Assembly: GCF_900475285.1 (NCBI RefSeq)
Contig: NZ_LS483370.1
Location: 1,998,001-2,062,000, forward strand
DNA: 64,000 nucleotides
Direction of reading: 5' to 3'
Source of the DNA: Pseudomonas taetrolens
GTDB lineage: Bacteria; Pseudomonadota; Gammaproteobacteria; Pseudomonadales; Pseudomonadaceae
A model generated the notes under the pieces. The model did not search any database and had not been told where the DNA came from. It saw only the letters and a list, made by a program, of their open reading frames with translations. Positions within the stretch are counted from its first letter, which is position 1; each line of letters starts with the position of its first letter. Of the stretch, positions 18,393 through 26,662 are shown piece by piece. A program made the translations under genes and the position numbers.

Positions 18393-19319
18393 ATGACCGT
18401 GAAACAGATCCGTGCCTTTCTCGCGGTGGCTCAATACCTCAGCTTTGCCACAGCCTGCGAACGCCTGCATTTGTCACAGTCGGCCTTGAGCCTGACCATC
18501 AAGGCGCTGGAAGAGGGGCTTGGCGGCAGGCTGTTCAGCCGCACCACACGCAATGTAGCCCTGACACCGGAAGGCGAGTCGCTGTTACCCCTGGCGCGCC
18601 GGCTGATCGCCGACTGGGACAACGCCGAGGATGAGTTGCGGCAACTGTTTACCCTGCAGCGTGGGCGGGTAACGTTGGCGGCCATACCGTCGTTCTCCTG
18701 CAACCTGTTGCCGCCGATCCTTAAAAGCTTTCGCATGCGTTACCCCAAGCTCAACGTCACGATTAATGACGTGATCAATGAGCAAGTGCTGGAGATGGTT
18801 CGCGATCGCCATGTGGAATTGGGCGTGGCCTTCGAGCCGATGTCAGGGGCATCGTTGACCTTTACCCCCTTGTATCTCGACCGTTTCGTCGCCGTGGTGC
18901 CCAGGGATTCAGCGCTGGCCGGGCGTGGGGACATTGACTGGAAAACTCTGCTCGAACAGCCGTTCATCACGTTGCAACGACCCTCCGCCGTGCGCGTGAT
19001 GCTTGAAGAGCATTTGCAGGCGCGGCAAATGACCTTGCCGGTGGAGTTCGAAAGTCATCAACTGGCCACGGTCGGGCGCATGGTCGCCAGCGGGCTTGGG
19101 GTCAGCGCGGTACCGGCCCTGTGCGCCGAGCAAATGCAAGAACTGGGCGCGTGCTGCATCACCCTGCATAACCCTGTGGTGGAGCGAGCCATCGGGGTGC
19201 TGACCAAACCGGGTCATGAGTTGTCGGCGGCGGCCCAGGCGATGTTTGACAGCCTGTTGGTCATGGCGGCGGCGTCGGGAAGGGGGCCAGCGATAGGAAA
19301 AGCAGGACCTTCGGTTTAA
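18393..19319 (+). CDS. LysR-family regulator, probable activator of the atoDAB unit
   Basis: The 308-residue protein begins with the LysR winged helix (KQIRAFLAVAQYLSFATACE, LHLSQSALSLTIKALEE, LFSRTTRNVALTPEG), followed by a substrate-binding-like domain (RVTLAAIPSFSCNLLPPILK). It is transcribed away from the acetoacetate CoA-transferase operon, the usual layout for a LysR regulator and its target. The effector, perhaps acetoacetate or 3-hydroxybutyrate, is inferred from context only. The ATG has GGAGG about nine bases upstream. Confidence 0.87.
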   Translation: MTVKQIRAFLAVAQYLSFATACERLHLSQSALSLTIKALEEGLGGRLFSRTTRNVALTPEGESLLPLARRLIADWDNAEDELRQLFTLQRGRVTLAAIPSFSCNLLPPILKSFRMRYPKLNVTINDVINEQVLEMVRDRHVELGVAFEPMSGASLTFTPLYLDRFVAVVPRDSALAGRGDIDWKTLLEQPFITLQRPSAVRVMLEEHLQARQMTLPVEFESHQLATVGRMVASGLGVSAVPALCAEQMQELGACCITLHNPVVERAIGVLTKPGHELSAAAQAMFDSLLVMAAASGRGPAIGKAGPSV

Positions 19320-19344
19320 GCCCCGTCAGTCGGCAAAAAGGTCT

Positions 19345-19374
19345 CTGCAGGAGCGAGCGTGCTCGCTCCTGCAG
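19345..19374. repeat. REP-like palindrome
   Basis: Perfect inverted repeat with 14-bp arms (CTGCAGGAGCGAGC and its complement) around GT. The GGAGCGAGC…GCTCGCTCC core is the typical Pseudomonas REP element. It lies between two convergent genes and may also end transcription. Confidence 0.8.
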
Positions 19375-19398
19375 GTTCAGGGAGTCATGCCGGGATTT

Positions 19399-19941
19399 TT
19401 ATTGATTGACCGGCATTTGCGGACGCCGTTTCAGGCGACGCTTGATAAACACGGCAACGAAAATCACGACCAGCCCCAGCACGCAGAAGAACACCGTGTT
19501 GAACCAGGGGAACGGCTCGGTGCGGCTATTGGTGGCTTCGATCGCGGTGATGTTCGGGAATACCGAGAAAATTTTGATGCGCCATCCGTAGTAACGAACG
19601 AGTGCCAACTGCTGGGAATCGCGGGAATACCCTTGGGCCTTGGCCTGGATATCGGCTGAGTCGAACTTGAAGTACCAAGGGAAAGACCAGCCCGTGTCCT
19701 CGTTGCGGTAAACCATGACCTCCTTGGTGACCGGGTCTTCGGTGTTGATGAAGTACACATCCCGGGTCGGGCCGTCGGCAGGGTTCTCGGCATTGATAAC
19801 GCCATCGTGATCGACCCGTTTGACCTCAACGCCCGTCACCAGCACCACATCGTGTTGAGGGAGAAAGTAAAACAGCCCAAGCGCTACAGCGCCCACAGCA
19901 AGCAAGGCCACACCCAGAATGACGCCCTTGAGCCACTTCAT
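19399..19941 (-). CDS. DUF1523 family membrane protein
   Basis: A 180-residue protein with a hydrophobic helix at each end (residues 5–25 VILGVALLAVGAVALGLFYF and near 145–165 TVFFCVLGLVVIFVAVFIK) around a periplasmic-type central part with many aromatic residues (GWSFPWYFKF, YYGWRIKIFS). This is the DUF1523 pattern; function is unknown. The ATG giving MKWLKG is preferred over an upstream one. It is a single gene between two regulators and has no link to either neighbouring pathway. Confidence 0.8.
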   Translation of the reverse strand: MKWLKGVILGVALLAVGAVALGLFYFLPQHDVVLVTGVEVKRVDHDGVINAENPADGPTRDVYFINTEDPVTKEVMVYRNEDTGWSFPWYFKFDSADIQAKAQGYSRDSQQLALVRYYGWRIKIFSVFPNITAIEATNSRTEPFPWFNTVFFCVLGLVVIFVAVFIKRRLKRRPQMPVNQ

Positions 19942-20249
19942 GAAAACACCACGCACATATCGATAATTCCTGACTGATGTTGATTGAACTCATGACGCCG
20001 CAAGCGTTGCTTGACCAGCCTTTCAGCCACTGGTCAGGCCGCCGTCTAGCGTGAAGGATTCGCTGATTTTTAAACCTGAAAATCACGGCGGAACTTATCG
20101 CAGCCTACGTCGAGGACTACAAGTTCCGAATACGCGGCCTACATGATTTGTAGCAGTTTAGTGCTAAACGCCCTGAAACGCATGGCTGGGGTGAGTGAAA
20201 CACGGGGCAGCTGTGCCTCAAGTGCTGGCCTCGTTACAGATTGCTGACG
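19942..20249. other. Intergenic region between the DUF1523 gene and catR
   Basis: No gene seen. The one structure is the inverted repeat TGATTTT–8 nt–AAAATCA at 20064–20085, which could be a weak terminator for catR. Confidence 0.35.
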
Positions 20250-21143
20250 CTATGAGTGCAGGGGGCGGCTCAGCAGCGCCTCAATGATCTGCAAGCAGTG
20301 ATTGAGCCCCGGTGATACATCGCCCGCGCGGCGGCTCAGGATGATGGGCGAGGTCGCGTTATCTTCCACAATGGGTGTAAAGCCAATATCGTCGCGGTGC
20401 AGCAATTGTACGGATGCCGGCACCAGCGTGACGCCGATACCCGCCGCCACCAGGCCGATGGCGGTTTGCAGTTCGTTGGTCCATTGCGCCACCTGGATGC
20501 TTGAACCATAGGATTCGAAGAGCGCAATCACATGGTCGGCATAGCTCGGTCGTGGGTTGCCCGGATAGAGTACGAAAGGTTCTTTCGCCAGTTCACGAAG
20601 GCTGATTGGCCTGGCAAGCAGGGGGTGGCCGACGGGGAGGGCAGCCACCAGCCGGTCCTGGGTCAGGACAGTTTGGATGATGGCCGTGTCGTCGATGCGC
20701 ATACGGCCGAAGCCGATATCAATACGCCCGGACTTGAGCGCTTGTACCTGCTGCAGGGTGGTCATTTCCGAAAGCCCCAACTCCAGCTCCAGAGAGTTGC
20801 CGCTGCGCAAGCGGCGAATCAGCTCCGGTAGCACGCCATAGAGTGTCGATGGCGCAAACCCGATGCCCAGCCAGGTTTTTTCGCCGAGACCGATGCGTCG
20901 TGTGTTGTCGCTGACCTTGCTCAACTGTTCGAGCAGGGCGCTGGAATGTTCATGGAAAAATCGTCCGGCATCGGTGAGTTTCAGCGGCCGGCCACGTTCC
21001 AGCAACAACACCCCGAGTTCGTCTTCCAGCTGCTTGATCTGCCGGCTTAGCGGTGGCTGGGCGATATGCAACAGTTCGGCCGCCCGAGTGAAATTGAGGG
21101 TTTGAGCCAGCACCTGGAAATACCGTAGATGACGCAGTTCCAT
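20250..21143 (-). CDS. catR: CatR, LysR-type activator of catechol genes
   Basis: The 297-residue protein starts MELRHLRYFQVLAQTLNFTR with HIAQPPLSRQIKQLEDELGV, the BenM/CatM/CatR N-terminus. These activators respond to cis,cis-muconate. It is divergent from catB over 123 bp holding ATAC-N7-GTAT sites. CatM/BenM-type regulators differ little in sequence, but the position next to catBCA supports CatR. Confidence 0.9.
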   Translation of the reverse strand: MELRHLRYFQVLAQTLNFTRAAELLHIAQPPLSRQIKQLEDELGVLLLERGRPLKLTDAGRFFHEHSSALLEQLSKVSDNTRRIGLGEKTWLGIGFAPSTLYGVLPELIRRLRSGNSLELELGLSEMTTLQQVQALKSGRIDIGFGRMRIDDTAIIQTVLTQDRLVAALPVGHPLLARPISLRELAKEPFVLYPGNPRPSYADHVIALFESYGSSIQVAQWTNELQTAIGLVAAGIGVTLVPASVQLLHRDDIGFTPIVEDNATSPIILSRRAGDVSPGLNHCLQIIEALLSRPLHS

Positions 21144-21165
21144 GAAGCCTCCAGCAACAGGTTTA

Positions 21166-21207
21166 ATACCTTAAAGGTATCAAGTGAGACCAATTCTATA
21201 TTGGTAT
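21166..21207. promoter_or_regulatory. CatR/BenM-type binding sites before catB
   Basis: A perfect ATAC-N7-GTAT site (21166–21180, dyad ATACCTTAAAGGTAT) is followed by a degenerate ATTC-N7-GTAT site (21193–21207). This matches the recognition and activation sites known for CatM/BenM/CatR, with the strong site nearer the regulator gene. Confidence 0.75.
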
Positions 21208-21266
21208 CGCGAAAAAAGTCGTACCAGAATCGATCCCGTAATTTTTAAAACCTGACGGGTATCGAC

Positions 21267-22388
21267 ATGCTTGAAACAGCCATTGAATCGATCGAGACGG
21301 TCATTGTCGACTTGCCGACCATTCGCCCGCACACATTGGCCATGCATACGATGCAGAACCAGACTCTGGTCATCATCCGTCTGCGTTGCGCTGATGGCAT
21401 CGAAGGCATTGGTGAGTCCACCACCATTGGTGGCCTGGCTTATGGCAACGAAAGTCCTGAAAGCATCAAGACCAATATCGATAAACACTTCGCCCCCCTG
21501 CTGCTGGGCCAGGACAGCAGCAATATCAATGCCGCGATGTTGCGTGTGGAGCGCAGCATTCGCGGCAACACGTTTGCCAAATCAGGTATCGAAACCGCGC
21601 TGCTCGATGCACAGGGCAAGCGGCTAGGTCTGCCGGTCAGTGAGCTGCTGGGCGGGCGCGTCCGCGATACGTTGCCAGTGGCCTGGACCCTCGCCAGTGG
21701 TAACACTGAACAAGACATCGGCGAAGCACAAAAGATGCTCGATCTGCGCCGTCACCGGATCTTCAAACTGAAAATCGGGGCCGGTGAAGTCAGCCGTGAC
21801 CTGGCTCACGTGATTGCGATCAAGGCTGCTTTGGGGGATCAGGTCAGCGTGCGGGTTGATGTCAACCAGGGCTGGGATGAGGCGGTCGCGTTGCGTGCCT
21901 GCCGCATCCTGGCAGACAACGGCATTGACCTGATCGAACAACCGATTTCGCGCCATAACCGGACGGGAATGGTGCGACTGAACGCCATGAACCTTGCTCC
22001 GATCATGGCCGACGAATCCATCGAATGCGTAGAGGATGCGTTCACTCTGGCGCGAGAAGGTGCGGCCTCGGTATTTGCACTGAAAATTGCCAAGAACGGA
22101 GGCCCGCGAGCGATGTTGCGAGCGGCGACCATCGCTGAAGCGGCCGGTATTGCCCTGTATGGCGGCACGATGCTTGAGGGAGGGATCGGCACCCTGGCAT
22201 CAGCTCATGCCTTTGTCACGCTGAATAAACTGGCGTGGGGTACTGAGTTGTTTGGCCCGCTGTTGCTGACTGAAGATATTCTCGGCGAACCGCTGGTGTA
22301 TCGCGATTTTGAGCTTCTTGTACCGAAAACACCGGGCCTGGGCCTGTGCCTCGATGAGGATCGCCTGGCATTTTTCCGTCGCGCCTAG
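21267..22388 (+). CDS. catB: Muconate cycloisomerase
   Basis: CatB (373 residues) lactonises cis,cis-muconate to muconolactone, the second step of catechol ortho-cleavage. It is an enolase-superfamily enzyme: acid/base Lys in FKLKIGAGE, metal ligands in VRVDVNQGW, LIEQPI and IMADESIE, and the second Lys in ALKIAKNGGP. It heads catB–catC–catA, 37 bp before catC. Confidence 0.95.
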   Translation: MLETAIESIETVIVDLPTIRPHTLAMHTMQNQTLVIIRLRCADGIEGIGESTTIGGLAYGNESPESIKTNIDKHFAPLLLGQDSSNINAAMLRVERSIRGNTFAKSGIETALLDAQGKRLGLPVSELLGGRVRDTLPVAWTLASGNTEQDIGEAQKMLDLRRHRIFKLKIGAGEVSRDLAHVIAIKAALGDQVSVRVDVNQGWDEAVALRACRILADNGIDLIEQPISRHNRTGMVRLNAMNLAPIMADESIECVEDAFTLAREGAASVFALKIAKNGGPRAMLRAATIAEAAGIALYGGTMLEGGIGTLASAHAFVTLNKLAWGTELFGPLLLTEDILGEPLVYRDFELLVPKTPGLGLCLDEDRLAFFRRA

Positions 22389-22425
22389 ATTCCCCCTGTC
22401 AATCATCACGTCCAAGGAGAGCATC

Positions 22426-22716
22426 ATGCTGTTTCACGTAAAAATGACCGTGAACCTGCCGGTCGATATGTGTCCTGAAGCCGCCGCCCGGCTAAAGGCT
22501 GACGAAAAAGCTCTGGCTCGACGCCTGCAAGAGAAGGGCAAGTGGCGTCATCTGTGGCGAATTGCCGGCCTCTATGCCAATTACAGCGTGTTCGATGTCG
22601 ACAGCGTCCAGGAGCTGCATGATCTGCTGATGCAGTTGCCGTTGTATCCGTACATGGCGATCGAGGTCAATGCACTGTGCCGCCATCCTTCTTCCATCCG
22701 TGAAGACGACCGTTAA
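22426..22716 (+). CDS. catC: Muconolactone delta-isomerase
   Basis: CatC (96 residues) converts muconolactone to 3-oxoadipate enol-lactone. The start MLFHVKMTVNLPVDM and LWRIAGLYANYSVFDVDS are characteristic of this small decameric enzyme. The ATG follows AAGGAGAG. It is the second gene of the cat operon. Confidence 0.95.
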   Translation: MLFHVKMTVNLPVDMCPEAAARLKADEKALARRLQEKGKWRHLWRIAGLYANYSVFDVDSVQELHDLLMQLPLYPYMAIEVNALCRHPSSIREDDR

Positions 22717-22771
22717 ATCCGGCCAGCCTGTTTAGTTCGCTGCACTAATAATTACAAGATGAGGAACCATC

Positions 22772-23701
22772 ATGAGCGTCAAGATCTCCCACATGGCCAG
22801 TACCCAGGACTTTCTCAAAGAGGCCAGCGGGCTTCTCAACGAGGCTGGCAACCCGCGTGTCAAAGCCTTGATCCATCGTATTCTGCGTGACTCGGTGAGC
22901 ATCATCGAAGACCTAGCGGTGACATCGGAGGAGTTCTGGAAGGCGGTCAACTATCTCAACGTGCTGGGCGCCCGACAGGAAGCCGGCTTGCTGGTGGCCG
23001 GTCTCGGTCTGGAGCATTACCTCGACCTGTTGATGGATGCCGAAGATGAGCTGGCCGGCAAGTCCGGTGGCACACCGCGGACCATTGAAGGACCGCTGTA
23101 CGTTGCAGGTGCGCCACTTTCCGAGGGTGAGGCGCGACTGGATGACGGCGTCGATCCGGGGGTACCGCTGTTCATGCAAGGGCAGGTCAAAAACACGGCA
23201 GGTGAGCCGCTGGCCGGCGCAGTGGTAGACGTCTGGCACGCCAACACCGGCGGCACCTACTCCTATTTCGATACCGCTCAATCGGCCTTCAACCTGCGGC
23301 GCCGTATCGTTACCGATGCCGAGGGCCGCTATCGCTTTCGCAGTATCGTGCCGTCAGGCTATGGATGCGCTCCGGACGGGCCGACCCAGCATCTGCTCGA
23401 TCAATTGGGCCGTCATGGCCAGCGTCCTGCGCATGTACACTTCTTCATTTCAGCGCCGGATCATCGTCACCTGACGACCCAGATCAACCTCGACGGTGAT
23501 CAGTACCTGCATGACGATTTCGCTTACGCCACACGTGACGAGCTGATTGCCAGAATCAGCTTTAGCGATGATCAGCGCCGCGCCGAAGAGCGTGGGGTCA
23601 GTGGACGATTTGCCGAAATCGAGTTCGACTTCACCTTGCAGTCTTCTGCGCAGCCGCAAGAGCAACAACGCCAAGAACGGGTTCGCGCACTCGAGGGTTG
23701 A
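22772..23701 (+). CDS. catA: Catechol 1,2-dioxygenase
   Basis: CatA (309 residues) performs intradiol cleavage of catechol to cis,cis-muconate with a non-haem Fe(III). An N-terminal helical linker domain precedes the catalytic core. Iron ligands are the Tyr in ANTGGTYSYFD, the Tyr in VPSGYGCAP and the two His of RPAHVHFFI. No pcaIJ/pcaD genes are nearby, so the pathway is completed elsewhere. A benzoate or anthranilate oxygenase is not adjacent either; the next gene cluster is an uncharacterised Rieske system that could supply catechol. Confidence 0.95.
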   Translation: MSVKISHMASTQDFLKEASGLLNEAGNPRVKALIHRILRDSVSIIEDLAVTSEEFWKAVNYLNVLGARQEAGLLVAGLGLEHYLDLLMDAEDELAGKSGGTPRTIEGPLYVAGAPLSEGEARLDDGVDPGVPLFMQGQVKNTAGEPLAGAVVDVWHANTGGTYSYFDTAQSAFNLRRRIVTDAEGRYRFRSIVPSGYGCAPDGPTQHLLDQLGRHGQRPAHVHFFISAPDHRHLTTQINLDGDQYLHDDFAYATRDELIARISFSDDQRRAEERGVSGRFAEIEFDFTLQSSAQPQEQQRQERVRALEG

Positions 23702-23744
23702 TGACTCGCGTGATTGCCGAGCGTTAATCGAGACACTGCTTCGT

Positions 23745-24317
23745 TCAGTCGGGCAGGAGCATGTCCGTGAACAGGTCGGCAATCTTTTCCATGTCGCGGC
23801 AATCGCCCACGCGCTGGTTGATGACAAAGCCGTCAAATGCCATCCACAGAATGTGTGCCAGGAGGCCGTCGTCAAGCAGGTGATGGCGCTCCTGGGGCAG
23901 GGTTTCGAGCATCATCTCGCTGATCTGGGCCTCTGCCCACTTGAGCAGATCATTGGGTTTGCTCTGTTGGCGAGGGGCGCTGGCCAGGGCTTCGATCATG
24001 CAGTTGGCAAAGGCCTGGTCGGCCATGGGCAGCTCTGACCAAACGCCAATCAGTATTCGTTTCAGCCGTGCCCGTGGCTGGCGCAAGCGGCTGACCGAGT
24101 CTTTGAGACGGACCACCTGGTCCTGAAACCAGGGCGTATAAATCGCATAGAGGATCAGGAACTTGGAATCGAAGTAGACGTACAGGTTCGATACCGTCAC
24201 TCCAGCTTCGCGAGCGATGCTGCTCATCGTGGTCGCCGTGTACCCCTTGTGTTTGAACAAGGTGAATGCGGATTCGACGATGGCATCGCGGATTTCCATT
24301 TTTTTGATTTGAGCCAC
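23745..24317 (-). CDS. TetR-family repressor of the Rieske-oxygenase cluster
   Basis: A 190-residue TetR protein. The N-terminal helix-turn-helix is AIVESAFTLFKHKGYTATTM, SSIAREAGVTVSNLYVYFDS; the rest is the helical ligand domain. The GTG start is chosen because AGGAG stands six bases before it; an ATG six codons later is possible. It is divergent from the Rieske alpha-subunit gene across 238 bp with two perfect inverted repeats, so it most likely represses that operon and itself until an inducer binds. The inducer is unknown. Confidence 0.88.
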   Translation of the reverse strand: MAQIKKMEIRDAIVESAFTLFKHKGYTATTMSSIAREAGVTVSNLYVYFDSKFLILYAIYTPWFQDQVVRLKDSVSRLRQPRARLKRILIGVWSELPMADQAFANCMIEALASAPRQQSKPNDLLKWAEAQISEMMLETLPQERHHLLDDGLLAHILWMAFDGFVINQRVGDCRDMEKIADLFTDMLLPD

Positions 24318-24420
24318 GCACTACTCCTGTTGGATCGCTCTCGCACGCTCGTGCAATGGAGGCGGATCATACCAGTTAGGGCCCTTACGGTCCCCAAACC
24401 TTCGCGCCAAATCGCCTGTT

Positions 24421-24439
24421 AAACGATTGGCGATCGTTT
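24421..24439. promoter_or_regulatory. Inverted repeat, candidate TetR operator 1
   Basis: AAACGAT–TGGCG–ATCGTTT, perfect 7-bp arms, in the divergent promoter region about 105 bp from the TetR start. Confidence 0.5.
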
Positions 24440-24482
24440 TATTCGTCGACTTACCCCATAAAAACACCTTTATTCTGAGGTG

Positions 24483-24520
24483 TTGACAGGAGCTAAAGAT
24501 CGAATACAGAATGGTATTCG
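24483..24520 (+). promoter_or_regulatory. Sigma-70-type promoter overlapped by candidate TetR operator 2
   Basis: A consensus −35 TTGACA (24483–24488) is 18 bp from CAGAAT (24507–24512). The perfect inverted repeat CGAATAC–6 nt–GTATTCG (24501–24520) covers the −10, so a bound repressor would exclude RNA polymerase. The oxygenase gene begins 36 bp further on. Confidence 0.5.
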
Positions 24521-24555
24521 TTAATTAGGCGAACTGATGGGGTTGGAGAAAAATA

Positions 24556-25842
24556 ATGAGCACTAAGCGCACCTTTATCACTGATGACTATCCCGAGCTG
24601 GGTAAAGGCCCGGTGCCGACCGAGCCCTACATCTCTGCTGAGTATTACGAGCGTGAAAAAGAGCACATCTTCAAGAAGACCTGGCTTGAAGTAGGGCGGG
24701 TTGAAGAAATCCCCAACGCCGGGGATTACATGGTCAAGGACCTGGAATGTGCCGATGCGTCGATCATCGTTGTGCGCAACAAAAAGGGGCAAATCAACGC
24801 GATGCACAACGCCTGTTCGCACCGGGTCAATCAGATCGCCTATGAAAAATGCGGGACCACCCGCAAGTTCTCCTGCAAATTCCACGGTTGGGCGTTTGAT
24901 CTGGATGGCAACCTGACCGGCGTGCCGGAAGAAGAGTGCTTCTTTGATCTGGATAAGTCCGCCAATGGCCTGACGCGAGTCTCCTGCGAAGTCTGGCAAG
25001 GTTTCATCTTCATCAACATGCAGCTGAAACCGCAGCAGTCTCTCGAGGATTACCTCAAGCCCATGTTCGGTTCGATCGAGGGCTATCCGTTTGAAAAACT
25101 GACCTCGGGCTTCTCCTGGGTCAGTGAGGTGGAATGCAACTGGAAGCTGGCGCTGGATGCCTTTCAGGAGGCTTACCATGTCGCCTACATTCACGGCCTG
25201 TCGATCGCCGATGCGGTCGAGAAGGACGCAAGTGGTGCCATGCCGCCCCTGGGGGCCCTGTGTGGCGAGTACCACCGTCGGTTGTCTCTGTCGGGTAACC
25301 AGAAGTCAGTCTATGGCAACCCCAAGGCTATGACCGAAGGCGGTCAGGCCTTTGAAGAGGCGTTGATTGAAGCGAGCAAGTCCAAGCCGATCTCGGCGGC
25401 GGCGCTACGCGGCGCAGTAGGGAGTGCCACCTATGATTTCCCTGTCGAGGCATTGCCCGAGGGCATGAACTGGACCAAGAGCCCCAACTGGTTATTCGAT
25501 ATCAACGTCGTGTTCCCGGACCTGTATTTGTCCCTGCGACCCAATTACTTCCAGTGCTACACCTTCCGCCCTACGGCCTACAACCGCACGCGTGTCGAGT
25601 GCCGGGTGTTCTACCCGCAGATGACCACGGCCGGCGGGCGCTTTTTCGTGGAGTACATGAAAGTCGCTTTACGCGATGTGCTGCTCGAGGACATGAGCAC
25701 CGTGGAGCGCACGCAAAAGGCCGCCGAGACTGGCGCCAAGCGTTTCATGTTCCTGCAGGACAACGAAGTACTCGTGCGTCACAACTATCACGCTGTCGAG
25801 CGCATGCTGGAACGCAATGCTGCTCAAGCCGCTGCGGAGTAA
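24556..25842 (+). CDS. Rieske non-haem iron oxygenase, alpha subunit
   Basis: A 428-residue terminal oxygenase. The Rieske [2Fe-2S] motif C-x-H-x17-C-x2-H begins CSHRVNQ and ends CKFHGW (about residues 87–111). The mononuclear-iron site shows H-x4-H in AYHVAYIH, with a Glu (QEAYH) where naphthalene dioxygenase has its bridging Asp. It would hydroxylate an aromatic, alicyclic or amine substrate using electrons from the reductase and Rieske ferredoxin encoded in the same operon. There is no classical beta-subunit gene. Substrate unknown. GGAG precedes the ATG and the promoter lies directly upstream. Confidence 0.9.
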   Translation: MSTKRTFITDDYPELGKGPVPTEPYISAEYYEREKEHIFKKTWLEVGRVEEIPNAGDYMVKDLECADASIIVVRNKKGQINAMHNACSHRVNQIAYEKCGTTRKFSCKFHGWAFDLDGNLTGVPEEECFFDLDKSANGLTRVSCEVWQGFIFINMQLKPQQSLEDYLKPMFGSIEGYPFEKLTSGFSWVSEVECNWKLALDAFQEAYHVAYIHGLSIADAVEKDASGAMPPLGALCGEYHRRLSLSGNQKSVYGNPKAMTEGGQAFEEALIEASKSKPISAAALRGAVGSATYDFPVEALPEGMNWTKSPNWLFDINVVFPDLYLSLRPNYFQCYTFRPTAYNRTRVECRVFYPQMTTAGGRFFVEYMKVALRDVLLEDMSTVERTQKAAETGAKRFMFLQDNEVLVRHNYHAVERMLERNAAQAAAE

Positions 25843-25847
25843 ACACC

Positions 25848-26231
25848 ATGAATATGATTGCAACCTCCCAGACCGATCACCCTGTAAACGTACTGCTGCC
25901 TGAGGCTTTTCAGGCCCTGCAGGCTTATGTCGGCGTTTGGGCGCTGGCGACCGAAACTGAACGCAATATCCAGCGTCATCGCCAGTCGATGCCCAGCATC
26001 ATTGCTTTCAAGGACGCCATGATGGCGCAGATCGACGAGCTGCTTGTGTTCGTCAACCGCAAGCCTTTGGCCGAACTGGACGAGGTGGACACCATTCTGC
26101 TCAAGCTGCTGCTGTCGCTGGCTGAAATCGCCCCGACGATCGAGTGCTACAACCAGCAGGAAGTGGTGTACGGCTTCGATCCTCGCCGCTTTGTGGCAGA
26201 AGAAGATTTTTCTCTCAAGCCCGTGTATTGA
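25848..26231 (+). CDS. Conserved-looking 127-residue protein of unknown function
   Basis: The gene begins five bases after the oxygenase stop and is translated in tight succession, so it is likely linked in function. The protein is mainly helical, without signal peptide or membrane segment (AFQALQAYVGVWALATETER, EVDTILLKLLLSLAEIAPTI), and has no cysteine cluster or known motif that I recognise. The size would fit an accessory or small oxygenase subunit, but nothing in the sequence proves this. Confidence 0.75.
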   Translation: MNMIATSQTDHPVNVLLPEAFQALQAYVGVWALATETERNIQRHRQSMPSIIAFKDAMMAQIDELLVFVNRKPLAELDEVDTILLKLLLSLAEIAPTIECYNQQEVVYGFDPRRFVAEEDFSLKPVY

Positions 26232-26245
26232 GTGCGGAGGTGTCT

Positions 26246-26662
26246 ATGACCAAGTGCAGAGTTTTTGGTATCGATGACGGCCTCAAGGAGGTCGTGGCCG
26301 ACGGGCTGTATATGAAGCACCTGTTTGGCAAACAGATCAGTGTGTCAGTGGTGAAGTTCGTTGAGAAAGTCGGGCATGACTTGCCCGCCAAGGCGCACGT
26401 CCACGGCGAAGAAGCATCGTTGCAGCTGGTCGGCGGGTGCACGGTATTTGAGGGGCTGGGCCAGGAGGGTGATGCTGCCGTACCCATGGCGGCGCACAGC
26501 GCCATGATCATTCCTGCACAACTGAGTCACTACGGCAGCAACCACTTTGGGGCCCAGGGTGTGAGCATGCGCCTGAACGTGGTCACGCCGCCGCGGCCGG
26601 AGTTCGGGCCGGAAGACAGCGTGCCCTATTACCCGCTCAAGAATCGGGTGGAACGCTCATGA
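26246..26662 (+). CDS. Cupin-domain protein 1
   Basis: A 138-residue single-domain cupin: HVHGEEASLQLVGG gives the first motif with two His and a Glu, and MIIPAQLSHYGSN the second with a further His. Such proteins bind a metal and act as dioxygenases, isomerases or binding proteins. GGAGG lies seven bases before ATG. Its stop overlaps the next gene (ATGA). In this operon it is one of two candidates for a ring-opening or product-handling step. Confidence 0.8.
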   Translation: MTKCRVFGIDDGLKEVVADGLYMKHLFGKQISVSVVKFVEKVGHDLPAKAHVHGEEASLQLVGGCTVFEGLGQEGDAAVPMAAHSAMIIPAQLSHYGSNHFGAQGVSMRLNVVTPPRPEFGPEDSVPYYPLKNRVERS

